Below, piece by piece: positions 23,957-34,156 of a stretch of 64,000 bases of DNA. This DNA comes from Moniliella sp. 'wahieum'. Lineage: Eukaryota > Basidiomycota > Moniliellomycetes > Moniliellales > Moniliellaceae. Position 1 is the first letter of the stretch; each line of letters begins with the position of its first letter. The stretch spans positions 224,979 to 288,978 of the forward strand of contig RSEE01000090.1 in the NCBI GenBank assembly GCA_003971905.1, in the 5' to 3' direction. The notes beneath the pieces are model-generated. The model had not been told where the DNA came from and made no database searches. It saw only the letters and a program-made list of their open reading frames with translations. The position numbers were made by a program, and so were the translations under genes.

Positions 23957-24583
23957 TTAGATGGGCTTGATCTTAAAGTGCAAGCTAATCAAGCTGAAGA
24001 TCAAGCACTGGCGTAGACATGCAACGTTAGTCGACAAACAGGGTGTGGGTACGCAAGGTGGAAGGGGCGCGGACGCCAACGTACCTTCAGATCCTGGACC
24101 AGGTAGTAAAACACGCGCAACCCTTCCGGGTCCTCCGAGTCCTGCACATCCACCAACGACCCAATCTTGCACGTTTCAAACGAGATGTGATCGTCGCCCA
24201 AGCGCACCTCGAGTTCTTGCCGTCCAAACGAGTTGCGCGGCGGCCACTTGGTATCGTCTTCCTTGATGATCTCCGAGTCCTCCACGATCCGCTTCAGTTC
24301 CTCCACCAACAGAGGACTGACCCACACTTCCTTCTTGATCAGGTCGTCGTGACGGTAATTGGAGTTGTTGGCGTAGCGGATACGGCCGCGCGAGTACTCA
24401 AATTCGAGAAACTCATGACCGTACTTGCCAAAGTGGCCCGTGTAGTAGCGCACATAAAAGTCCTTCGCTGGCTCTTGCGCGTGCGCTGGCGCTGGCGCTG
24501 GCACTTGCACTTCCTTGCGCTTGCTTGCTCTGCACCGCCCCATTCCCATCTTCTGGCACCACGGCCATCTGCTCGTCTGCCAT
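23957..24583 (-). CDS. MAGO: mago nashi, exon junction complex core subunit
   Basis: Forms a heterodimer with Y14 that locks eIF4A3 on spliced mRNA in the nucleus. Nearly the whole family sequence is readable: [107 protein letters not shown], and after the intron the short exon [16 protein letters not shown]. Intron 24008-24084 (GTACGT..CAG). Compared with the usual length of about 146 residues it has an N-terminal extension of about 50 ([15 protein letters not shown], then Ala/Pro-rich), with one frameshift near 24510. The start at 24583 is preceded by a promoter-like region. Presence of an EJC component agrees with intron-containing genes around it. Confidence 0.95.
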
Positions 24584-25117
24584 GGTCGTAAGAGAGGCAC
24601 AACAGGTGGTGGTGGAAGAAGGCCAGCAGCTCAAAGCTTCGGCCGTGCCTGCTCTCCTCGACGGCCAGGCGGGGCGGGAGGGTGAGTTTTTATTTCTTTT
24701 TTTTTTTATTTAAGTTTTTCTGGCTCCGGCCCAGCCCAGCAACGCACACGAAACGCATTGGACTTGCCCTTTTCCACTTCACTATCTTGGCGGGAAGGCA
24801 ACGCGGGCCAAGTGTGTACATCGCTGGAATGCCTAACACACATATAGGGTCGGAAGAGGGTGGGGGAGGGGGAGGGGGGGGTCGAATAAATGGAGAACCA
24901 GAAGGTGAAGGGGAAGAAGTGAACTTTTAGATGAAGCACAGCCTAGTATAGATCAATGGAAACTACAGGTCCTGAAACGAATGTTGGCGGGTTGGGCGAC
25001 GGAAGCACAAGGGGGAGGCGGGTACTGGGCGCACAACGCTGAGGGGGCGGGGGGGGCGGGGGGTAGCAACGATCCTGGCCGATCCAAAAACGGAAGCTGG
25101 TACCGAAAGGAGATGGG
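24584..25117. other. intergenic between mago nashi promoter and coiled-coil gene 3' end
   Basis: Contains a T-rich stretch at about 24688-24720 and G-rich runs at 24860-24882 and 25025-25065. No gene seen. Confidence 0.5.
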
Positions 25118-26163
25118 CTATTGGGGAGCGATCATTCCCCGAACGGTCTGATCCAGCTGATCCTGGCTGGCTAGATATTTCGCCTGAACAGTCTCGAACA
25201 GTCCTTTCCACTTGTTCTTCTCTTGCTCCAGCGATACGAGGTGCCGTTCTCGTCCTTCAACAAGGATCGTGGCATGGGACAACCTGGCCAAAAAATGTCA
25301 GCCATGCGCAGTTCCCCGACTTCGATCATCGATCAACGCCAACCATGAAACGGAGGACGTACTTTGTTTAGCTTGACGTGCACAAAGCTGGGTCTGATCA
25401 ATCTCCCTCTCCAGCTGGGCCACCTTGGCACGAAGCACGGCGACGCGGCTGCTACAGTCGCGCTCACTTGGATCGGTGCACTGCAGCTGAGAGGCAAGCT
25501 GAGCCTGAGCAGTTTGCACACGACGTTCCAACAAGCCAAGTTGGTGCTGCAGCGAGTTGATTTGATGTTCCGACTGGAGCATGGTCAACCGAAGCTCTTT
25601 CATCTGCGCTTCGCTTCTTTCCACTCTCTCCCCGGCAGCATCCGTCTGGGCTCGGAGCGCAGCAAACTTTTCCGAACCAGCGGACCAGGGGAGCGGGGAG
25701 GCGTCAGAGGCGAAGCAGGCTGTGACTGCGGCGCCTGCGGCGGAAAGTCAAGCGGAACCTCGACCTGAAGCTGGGCCTGAGGTTGGGGCTGGGGCTGGGA
25801 CTGGGCTGGAGCAGGGAGCGCGGAGGCGTCGGCGGCGGGGAAGACTGTGATGGCTGGGATGGCTGAGACTGAGGCTGGGCTGGGTCAGAACCCCAGAAGG
25901 AGGCAAGGAGGCTGGTGGCGGGGAAGGCGGATGCGGAGTGTCAGCGCAGAGGGGGGCACAGAGCTAGAGGCTGTCGCGGTGGCTGTGGACGCTGGGGCGG
26001 AGGCAGGTGCTGGTGCGGTGCTGTGGCTGCGTGGGGAAGAGAGGCAGGCAGCAATGTCGATGGCCAGTGCAGTGATGGCGGTGGCCTGCGCCAGGGTGAG
26101 GAGACTGGGCATGGTGGCGGTGAAAGTCGCACTGGAGAACAGAGGAGGCTGGGCTTTGCTCAA
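25118..26163 (-). CDS. coiled-coil protein with Pro/Gln-rich N-terminus, not recognised
   Basis: The C-terminal half is a clear coiled coil: EKFAALRAQTDAAGERVERS, QMKELRLTMLQSEHQINSLQ, LGLLERRVQTAQAQLASQLQ, RVAVLRAKVAQLEREIDQTQ, and after the intron LVSLEQEKNKWKGLFETVQA and QDQLDQTVRGMIAPQ at the stop. Just before the coil is SPLPWSAGSEKFAAL. The N-terminal part is Pro/Gln/Ser-rich (QSQPQPQPQAQLQVE) after LLASFWGSDPAQPQ. Intron 25284-25362 (GTACGT..CCAG). Frameshifts occur near 25690 and within the low-complexity part; start is uncertain (ATG 26163 used). The heptad regularity and a spliced intron that keeps frame argue that it is real. I cannot name it; a cytoskeletal, kinetochore or trafficking scaffold would all fit. 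Confidence 0.65.
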
Positions 26164-27606
26164 GTCTGCTGCTACTGCCCAAGGGACTGGGAGGGGAAGA
26201 GCAAGCGCCGAAGACAGCGGCCAAGGGAGAGAAGGCGGGCGGAAGCGGTGGTGGGCTGCGAGTCGGAGGGTGCGGAGGGGGTGCGTGGGCGTGTTGTGCG
26301 CGTGTTAGGCCTGTGCTTGCGCTGGTGTTGGAGCGGACGAAGGCGGCACTGGTCGTCACTCGTCGTCCCTCGACGCAGAAAGAGCGTGAGCGCGTGAAGC
26401 TGTTCCAAGAAATGGGGATGGGTAGCCGGGGGCGCTGGCTGCTGCTGGTGGGCTTGGCGCCACGCGCGCCGACAAAAATTGGTTTCATCATCAGACCCGC
26501 TTTGAGCTCGGCGCCTGAGCTCAGCGCCACACAGTGCCCCTCTGCCCTCTCTGCGTGACAGTCAGGCCACAGGCCGCAGGCTTGGTTGGCAGTTGCCATG
26601 TTGGCGCTGATGCAATGGCTGATGCATATGGTCCCTGATGCATGATGTTCACCGGCCATTCCGGTGGATTTCGGTTTTGGACGCATCTTCATCGACTTGA
26701 TCCTTCGTCCCGCATCTTTGGCCTAGGGCACTGGATGGGCAGAAGGATGAGCAGAAGGAAATGCATTGGAGCAAGAGTTGTGGGTCTGGGTGCAGACGCA
26801 TCTCCTATAGGAAGCCAAACAAGGCATAGGGCCAGTGACTAGTGACTAGTGAGGCGTATGCAGGAAGGAAAAAAGAAGGAACGGGGGCAGTGTCACGCTG
26901 GCACGATCCCCGCAACGTGCAAGCCGATGGAACTGAGGCTCAGTTGAACGCGTTGAACGTTGAACGTTGAACCTGGTCTACCAACTAGGAGCCCGAGGAC
27001 CACAGCCGATATCGAGACAGGCGTGCTGTTCGTTCTCCCCGCAGCGGTTTCGCCCCCAATTCGTCAAGCTCCAGCAGTGGCGCGAATATAACCCAGACTA
27101 GAAGCGTTGGCGTGGGCGTGGGTGCGTGATGTCATGCATCACGTGACGGGCAAAGCACCCTGGGGCCTGGTCCAATATAGTTAAGCGCGGGGCCAAGCGC
27201 CACCGCTGGCATATATCCCGCCACCGACTCGATCATCGATCGGTTGATAAGGTTGATCGATGATAGGCGCTCGGCGAACGTCGTCTCTCGAGGCAGCAAG
27301 GGATGTGGTAAGCAATCCGATCGTCCGCAGTGGGGGACTGGGGCTGGGGCACCCCAGGAGCCTCCTGGCGCCTCGCGAACTTATCGGTGCGAGCACGACA
27401 GCACATGGTGTTCCTGTGCAGGCACCTGCCCCCAGCGCCATGGCGCGGATGGGGATAGGCCACTCTCCTATCGCCGTGCCTGTGCATATCCATCATCGAT
27501 CATCCCGCCGCATCTCCTCCGCCCGTCGAGCAAGTGCACGCTGTCTGCCCCTCCTCATTGTCATCAGCCTCGCCACTCTAACCCCCCACCCCCACCCTCA
27601 CCCGCC
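26164..27606. other. intergenic 1.4 kb with TTGAACG and GATCATCGATC words
   Basis: Holds TTGAACGCGTTGAACGTTGAACGTTGAAC at 26943-26972, ACTAGTGACTAGTGA at 26840-26850, and GATCATCGATCGGTTGAT near 27231. A promoter-like C-rich stretch precedes the PPxY gene. No other gene is supported. Confidence 0.5.
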
Positions 27607-28537
27607 ATGAGACGCTCTAGCATTGCCTCGGCGCCCGAGGCCGAGTCGGCAACGAGGAGACTGAGCAAGGTGATGCGTTTCTGGGACCGGCGCGCATCTG
27701 CTGGTACTGTTTTGCCGCCCACCTACACTGCCGACCCTCCTCCCGCGTACGATCATACGCCGCTTCCAGCACTCGATGGGGAAGCCGTAGTCGTGGACGA
27801 GCCATTCGTCGAGCCTGTTTCTGCGGAAGCAGAAGCGCCACCCGCCTATCTCGATGCCAGTCGTCCGTTTGTGTCGGATGAGCCGATGGACTTGATTGTC
27901 TCTCGCCATGTTCTGGGCACCCAGGTTACTGTCGAGGTACGTTCACCCCTCTCTGTCCTCTGTCTCGGGCGTCATCTCATTTCTGTTCTGCGTCCGTTGA
28001 TGTTCTGCTGGGCAACAGGCCCAAGGCGCAGCCGGGGGGCCCAACGTCTGTTCCGGGCCCAGGTGGAATTCTTCATCCCCCCAACTACGTTGGTCCGCAC
28101 CGCTTGACCCCTGAGGTGGCTAGTATCAAGCTTCGCATGCTCGATGAAGAGAGGCAGGAACCGGTATTGGACGTGGTCCAGGTGGGCACGGCCGGCCAAT
28201 TTGAAGCCCAACTCCCTCGAGCGGGACAAGGGTCATGTCGATCACCAGCGATTCCGCCAAAGTGCGAACCAAAGTTCGCTTTGCCTCCTCTTACCGCTGT
28301 CCCCACCTCATTGCCACCATGGACCCTCGCGCCAAAGAGCGGATTGTACTCGAGCGCGGCACAACTACCAGGGAGGTGGGAAGGATGACGTGTCCCCACG
28401 GCCTGCTGGTCCGCAAAGTACACATCCGCGTTCACCCAGGCCAGTCGTACTACCTCTTTTTTGCTGCCATCGCACTGAGTTTGATGGAAAACGAGTATTT
28501 GATGGGCGTCAATTCCCACAATGGCGTTGACACGTAA
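27607..28537 (+). CDS. protein with two PPxY motifs, otherwise not recognised
   Basis: The N-terminal exon has two WW-domain ligand motifs, PPPAYDHTP and APPAYLD, within an acidic Pro-rich segment after a basic start (MRRSSIASAPEAES). After intron 27937-28018 (GTACGT..ACAG) come EFFIPPNYVGPHRLTPE, IKLRMLDEERQEPVLDVV, then SDSAKVRTKVRFASSYRCPHL, RIVLERGTTTREVGRMTCPH, VRKVHIRVHPGQSYYLFFAA and a hydrophobic end. Frameshifts near 28060 and 28235. Total about 280 residues. PPxY pairs are typical of proteins that recruit Rsp5/Nedd4 ubiquitin ligases, so an adaptor or ligase substrate is a reasonable guess, but I recognise no arrestin or other fold. The high conservation-like quality of the C-terminal part suggests a real, lineage-restricted gene. 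Confidence 0.6.
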
Positions 28538-31005
28538 AGTAGCACTGTTACTGTATTCTCATCTGGGTGCACTCCTTGGCACATTTGCCATCAGTTTCTC
28601 CCTCCTTTGCCTGTATACACTATTCTCTCCTTTCTCGTATATACCTCCTCCTCCCCTTTGATTTTTCATGTCCAGGCTGCTTTATAAGTTCCAATCTGAT
28701 GGGCCAAGTTCTTGGGGCCCATAGCCTCCTCGGAGGCTTTCTTTTGAGATGGGAAAAGGAGAACCGTTGGGTTACCCTCTCCTACTGTATATCCAAAATA
28801 CAGTAGTCTCTGCCGGTAATTAACACTGCTTTGCATCGACATCCAATGGGGGGGCAACTGTGGGGTGTACGCCAGCAGTTTGGCCGTGCACAACTCCAGA
28901 CTATTCGTCCCGGCTGCCATTCCAGTCATCTTACCTTCTCATCCTGTTGCTCATCCGGCTCCCTACTAATAGGCTACCAGGGGGAGGTATCTTTCGGATG
29001 TCATGTTGGACTTCCACTCTGGCGTACACGGTTCCTCTATAGATCCCAAAACACTTTGGCAGCGTTGGCCGTGCATCATGGTATGTCACCCTCTGACTCC
29101 AAAATACAAAGACAATGGAGATGCGAACATATATTTGCCACCATGAGAGCCACAAGAAAAAAGAACATCACAGGCCAATGAAAAGGTTCACTGAAGATAT
29201 ACTGCATCTTGCCCATACGCCTACCACACTGTGCGAAGATCCGGAAGCCCGCAGATCCGGGTTTCTGTATACTATACGGCGCGCGGACGAGGAAGCTATC
29301 TGAATCGTTGCTTTGAGGTTGTGTATCTGTGACGTACATGTTACTTGGAACATTGCCGAAACCAATGGTCTGGTACTAACTAGGAATGTTGAACTGACAA
29401 GGGGATGTGGTTTCGTTTTGGAACGTGTCGTATTGACAGAAATAGCTTGGCGCTTCAAGTTGGGAGAGAACACTGAGAGAGAGCATGGGGCGTTGAAAGC
29501 CCGAGTGTTACCGCTTGAAAGCCGATATGCATTCCATTTTCACACCACAGCCAATGAATGACTAGATGCAAAGAGGCCCCGCTACCAAACGCCTATATGC
29601 CAGCTGAAAACGAACATGCGAGACCGAGGGTTTGGGAGAGGTGTGCTGGGCAACACAGGACTGACATGTGGTGTTGCAAAGGTTGCTTCGTCACGGACGA
29701 GTGTGCTGTAGCCGGGCGCATCTCATCTAGTCCATCACAGGCGCTCTTCCCTTGGTTATGGACTCCACGTTTGGCGCCATGTGGTGGTGAGTGTGAAGGG
29801 GGAGAGGGGAGGAGCAAGAAAACGGAAAAAAGCCGCTTGGGGCCGTTTTGAAAGCGCAGTGGACACGGTAAACAGTGGGACAGGCTGTGAAAATGTGGGT
29901 GGCAAAGCCTGCGTTCCGCGTGTGGGGCAAAACATCTGATAAGCGCCTACTAAGCATATAGGTCTGTTCTTCGGCCACGTGCGAAAGGGAGGGCGTGGAT
30001 GCTGCGCATGTACTCAGTACTCACAACTCACATGCATACCAAGTACCGCAGACATACTCCGGACACAATGTGTTGCTGCCGATCTATATCGATTTGCCCA
30101 CGAGAACCAGGAGGGGTGTGCGGTGTTTTGGTGGGCCATAGGGTTGTCGGTGGGGCATGTGGGGATGAATGATGCTGATGGGTGATGATCGATGATCGAA
30201 GAGAGGAGTGGTCCGAAGTGGGGAATGGACGCGTGACGCGTGACGCGGCGCTGTGGCCCGACGTGGCCCGACGTGGCTCGACGCGTGGGGTAGGCTGTCG
30301 ATGCTGGATGCCGATGAGATGAGGCAGATGGATGGAGGGGGTTAGAGGCACGAGGTAGTCAACCCCCGAGGCTGTGGCGGAGATTGGGATGGTGAAAAGC
30401 GAGGGGTGGATGGATGGCAACTGGACGGGAAGCGGGAAGGCCGACGGGCTGGGCGATCAGCGAGCAGCGATCATCCGTGCATCATGCCTGGGTTGGTCTT
30501 TTCAATGTATCTGCCGTGGCCGCCGGGGCGCCGTGAAAAAAAAGGCAGCCATGTGAAAGCGGAGCGCTGGCTGGGCGTGGTGCCAGTGTCGGGTGGCTGG
30601 GGCCGCCTGGCGCACTGGGTGCTGGATGCGCTTGCCGAGGCAGGTGCTGGGTGGTTGGGTCAACCCGTCGCTGTGACGCGTGACGAGTGACTAACGACTA
30701 GCCGCAGTCCCAAGTGGCTGTAGTGTCAGTCTCTAGTCCCTAGTCACTAGTCAGGCCAGGCGACGCATACTCAGTACGCACGCCTCCCGACACGCCGTCT
30801 CAACTCGGTACGCCGTCTGCGTCCCAGTACTCACGCCCTCACGCTAACCAGGCACGGCGGGGTCCGACCCGACGACAGGTACGACAGCACCACAGCCGCC
30901 CTCGCAGCATCAGTACATCCGTACCCTCCGTCCCTCAGCACTCACCCCGTCCGTGCCATCACACCCTCGCCACACCCGCCGCTTCTTCTTCTCCCGCCAT
31001 TATCA
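28538..31005. other. gene-poor 2.5-kb intergenic region
   Basis: Lower GC between 28560 and 29600, then words GATCGATGATCGAAG (30186-30200), GGACGCGTGACGCGTGACGCGG (30228-30249) and ACTCAGTACTCACAACTCAC (30010-30030). The last 200 bp are CT-rich and end in an 18-C run directly before the next start codon. No ORF shows protein-like character. Confidence 0.5.
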
Positions 31006-31023
31006 CCCCCCCCCCCCCCCCCC
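31006..31023 (+). repeat. 18-base poly-C run abutting a start codon
   Basis: Uninterrupted C18 immediately followed by ATG at 31024. It lies at the end of a CT-rich leader, a common feature of strongly expressed fungal promoters, though such a long pure run is unusual. Confidence 0.7.
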
Positions 31024-32892
31024 ATGGACTCGGACAGCGTGGCCAGCAGCCGGCCCAGCTGCCCCCCGACCACACCTTCCTGCCCTCGTCTCTCAGCGCC
31101 GCATCCACCCCCCGCACCAGTGTTGCCAGCAGCTCCCTCCACCTCTCCGCCACCAAGCCCACGCCGCCGCGCTCGCCCCGACATGCATCCACCTCCCCGT
31201 CCGACTCCGCCTCGCCCTCGCTAACCGCCTGCCTCGCCCACCCGCTCCCCCCCCCGCCCATCGTCGCAGGCGCCGTGCCGTTAGCCGCGATGTCTCGCCC
31301 CCGAACCACCGCACCCTGCGCGTCTTGGATCCCTCCCCAGGCCATGGCCCCACCGCCCACGACATTACCAGTCCGCCCAATCCGCCCTCCAATTGCTCCA
31401 GGCGCGCTCCGACCTCCAGGCGCAGCAGCAGCGTGACTCTCGCCATCGCACCCAGTCTCGTCCGAGGCCCATACGCGCCTGACCGGTGGCTCTTCCTTGC
31501 GCCCCGTCACCCCGGAACCCAAGAGCACGCCCCGTTCTCACCGCGGGCGCGAATCGACCGAGAGCTTCTTTTCCTCCAGCACATCTCCCGTCCAAGGCGG
31601 CCGCGGCTAGCTTCGGATCCCCAGCGGGCCAGTCGGGTCTCGCTCGAGAGCCTCGAGCCGGTCCCAAGTCCTGGACCCGCTTCGTCCATCCGCTCCAACC
31701 GTTCCGGCTGTTCGAACCGATCCGGCAAGGCCAGTTTTTACTCGGCCCACTCCAACATTGACAGCGCATTCGATGGCTTTGACACCATCCCCGAGGTGCC
31801 CCAGCCGTTTAACACTTTGCCTGCCTCGCATTCGGCCTTTGCAACTTCCCCGGGTGGGGGCCGACGTGGCCGAACGCTGAATGCGGCAGGCTCCGTGCGG
31901 TCTGCCGCAGATGCTGATGAGTTTCTCTCGTATTTGTGGGACGTGGATCCCAAGCATGTTGCCTCCTCTTCCACTCAGAATGGGGCCACGTTCGTCAAGG
32001 CCGGTGGTACTCTGGCGACGCCATCCATGTGGAGGGAATACCTTGACCCGTCACCGCACGAATTCGTACCCGATCCGCGCCTCAGCGCCCGGTTCGCGAC
32101 GACCATCGTTCTCAGAGGAACGACCGGTGCGCCCTTGCAGTACACGGCAACCTTCTCCTGTGCGCTCACGAGTTCGGAGGACCCTGCGTCCGAGGGATGG
32201 GGCTTTCGGACTTGACCAATCTGCGTGCTCTTGATATGGGCCATCGCCAATTGACCCATGCCTCATCCTTGGCTCGCACCTTGACTCGCCCCTTATCGGC
32301 ACACCACTCAGCCTGTGCTCCAGTTCTGGTTGGCCGCGAGCCTCAGTACCTTCGCGGTGATATCATTGAGCGCGCTAATGGCCTGCTCCTACCTCTTGAC
32401 CATCTACGATATGCTACCCGTCGCAGCCGATCCATTTCGTCAGCAGCGCCAAAGCCAGACCAAAGCTCCTCCGGTAGCTGGGCCCTTACGAAGGTTCTTT
32501 TGGTTTTTGCTTGCTCCTTTGCGGAAACTCTTTGGCTGGACACTCGCCCGTTCTAGTACATCGGAATCCAAGTCCGAGGAAGAGGACGATGTAGGCGGGC
32601 CCGATTCGCAAGACCCATTCAACCCTCCTGGTCCCCGACCACCTCTTGGACCACTGCTGGGAAGCGTGATCTAACGTTGGTGATCGCGACGGGCACTGGC
32701 TTTGTCCGTCTCTTCGTCTCCTACCGCTCGAAAGGAAAGGAGTCGTCGACGCCTGAAGGACCAGAAACCCCCGTTTACGATGATACTCCCAACACCCGAC
32801 TCGACCCGCTCTCGTACCACTTCCGTTTCCATTACGTTCGACCCCGCGCTCCCGTACTGCAGTGTAACGGTTGCAACCTCCTGATGTCTTAA
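31024..32892 (+). CDS. Ser-rich protein with C-terminal membrane segments, not recognised
   Basis: Start MDSDSVASSRPSCPP follows the C18 run. The first 350 residues are Ser/Pro/Arg-rich (for example TGGSSLRPVTPEPKSTPRS, SLESLEPVPSPGPASSIRSN and KASFYSAHSNIDSAFDGFDT). A more ordered part follows: ADADEFLSYLWDVDPKH, MWREYLDPSPHEFVPDPRLS. Near the end are hydrophobic stretches CVLLIWAIAN and LQFWLAASLSTFAVISLSAL, then an acidic tail SKSEEEDDVGGPDSQDP. Several frameshifts make the exact C-terminus ambiguous: one frame stops at 32674, another runs to 32892. I do not recognise a family. Residue content argues strongly for coding. Confidence 0.55.
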
Positions 32893-33119
32893 CGTTTTCT
32901 CCCCCTTCGTTTCCCTCTTGTACCTCTCCCCCCCCCCCCCCCTCTGTCATTCTCTCTTGTTCGTCCGCTCGGCTCAATGTCGATCCCACACTCTCTTACC
33001 GCAGCCCCTTGGCTGCTTGTCATTCACGAACCAGTCCCACTCCTCGAGTGCCTCGTATTTAACTCTCCTTTCTCTTCTGGCTACCGAGGGTCATGTAGAG
33101 CCTGGATGTATTGGGGGGG

Positions 33120-33830
33120 CTAGGCACGCACCCAGCGCGACTCTAGGTCCTGCACGGAAACCTCGTTTCCAGCCTAGCGAGAAGGCACTAGTCAGTCACA
33201 GGTTCGGGTCGCAGCGCGTGTATAGGGCGGGGGGAAGAAGGTTGAGGTAGACGCACCTTTTCATCATAGTCGGTCCAAATGTCCTCGTCAAATTCCACGT
33301 CGGGGAACTTGGATCCAGACTCGGGCGCTTCGGCAGAGAAGTAGCTCTGGGCAACCAAGGCGAAGCAGAGGGTGAGTCCGGGTCTGGGTCAGTCCCGCTG
33401 CACATCCAAGTACGTCCCAGCGAACGAAGATGAGTAAAAACATAAGTACGTACCTGTCATCCAGCACCCACTTGACAGGCTCCAGTCCGCGGCACTCGAC
33501 TTTGGTCAACGTCTGCCACCCGTTCGCGCCTTCGTCGGCGGGTAGGCATGGTAATCGACGCGCCTTCTTGCTGGACTTGTCGCCGGTGGGAGCCTCAGCA
33601 AACCGGGCCAGGACTCGACCTTGCGAATTGGCACCGAAAAACCAGGTGGGCAGTAGCGTTCTTGGCGCCGTGCACCTCGTGTTCCTCGCCCGGCACGAGC
33701 GCCAGCGGCTTGGGGTGCTGTTCGTGGCACTGGGTGCACTTGACAAGCGCCATCAGACGATAGTCGTCGTGCGGTTGGAACTCGGACACGCCTCGAGCGT
33801 CGCTTTGAGCTGCAGGTCGAACACGGGCAT
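33120..33830 (-). CDS. CXXC-motif zinc-binding protein, DUF866 (CZIB/C1orf123 family)
   Basis: Small eukaryotic protein with two CXXC pairs that bind one Zn; cellular role poorly known. Seen here: MPVFDLQLKATLEA (start 33830), then KCTQCHEQHPKPL with the first CXXC, GEEHEVHGAKNATAHLVFRCQF where the second pair should be, LPADEGANGWQTLTKVECRG, and VEFDEDIWTDYDEK near the end. Introns: 33347-33453 (GTACGT) and 33174-33256 (GTGCGT); the last exon reads AGNEVSVQDLESRWVRA. A one-base loss near 33625 removes the second Cys of the second CXXC and shifts frame; another break follows KATLEACPSSNR. The family assignment rests on the start, the first CXXC and the DEDIWTDYDEK block. Confidence 0.85.
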
Positions 33831-34156
33831 GGCGAGCGGCGCAGTGGTGGTGGTGGCAAGACTGCTTGCGACGGTTGGTTGGGCCTGCCGGCTGTGCTGT
33901 CGACCGACACCCCTTGGCGCGAATGGACTAATGGGCAAATTGGCGAATGGGCGAAGGCCCAGCATCTGAGATGCCATGCCCAAATTGAAAGAAGCCCAAA
34001 TGAAAGGAGGAGCTGAGGTAAGCGGACCTGCTGGGGTGGGTGGCCGGTGACGCGGGGACGCATGATGGTGGGGCAGGCCGCCGCCACGGCCGAGATGGCT
34101 TGCTTGGCCGCTGGCGGCAGCGCGCCCTTGCCACCACCACTGGCTCCCCCTGCCCC
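33831..34156. promoter_or_regulatory. shared divergent promoter of the DUF866 gene and SEC15
   Basis: 326 bp between two start codons pointing away from each other. It contains repeated AATGGGC/GCGAATGG words at about 33921-33955 and no TATA box. Regulation by a shared promoter is inference from the arrangement. Confidence 0.5.

Noticed and set aside
27607..28537. Calling the PPxY protein an arrestin-related adaptor
   Set aside because: Only the PPxY motifs support it; no arrestin strand pattern could be recognised with confidence.
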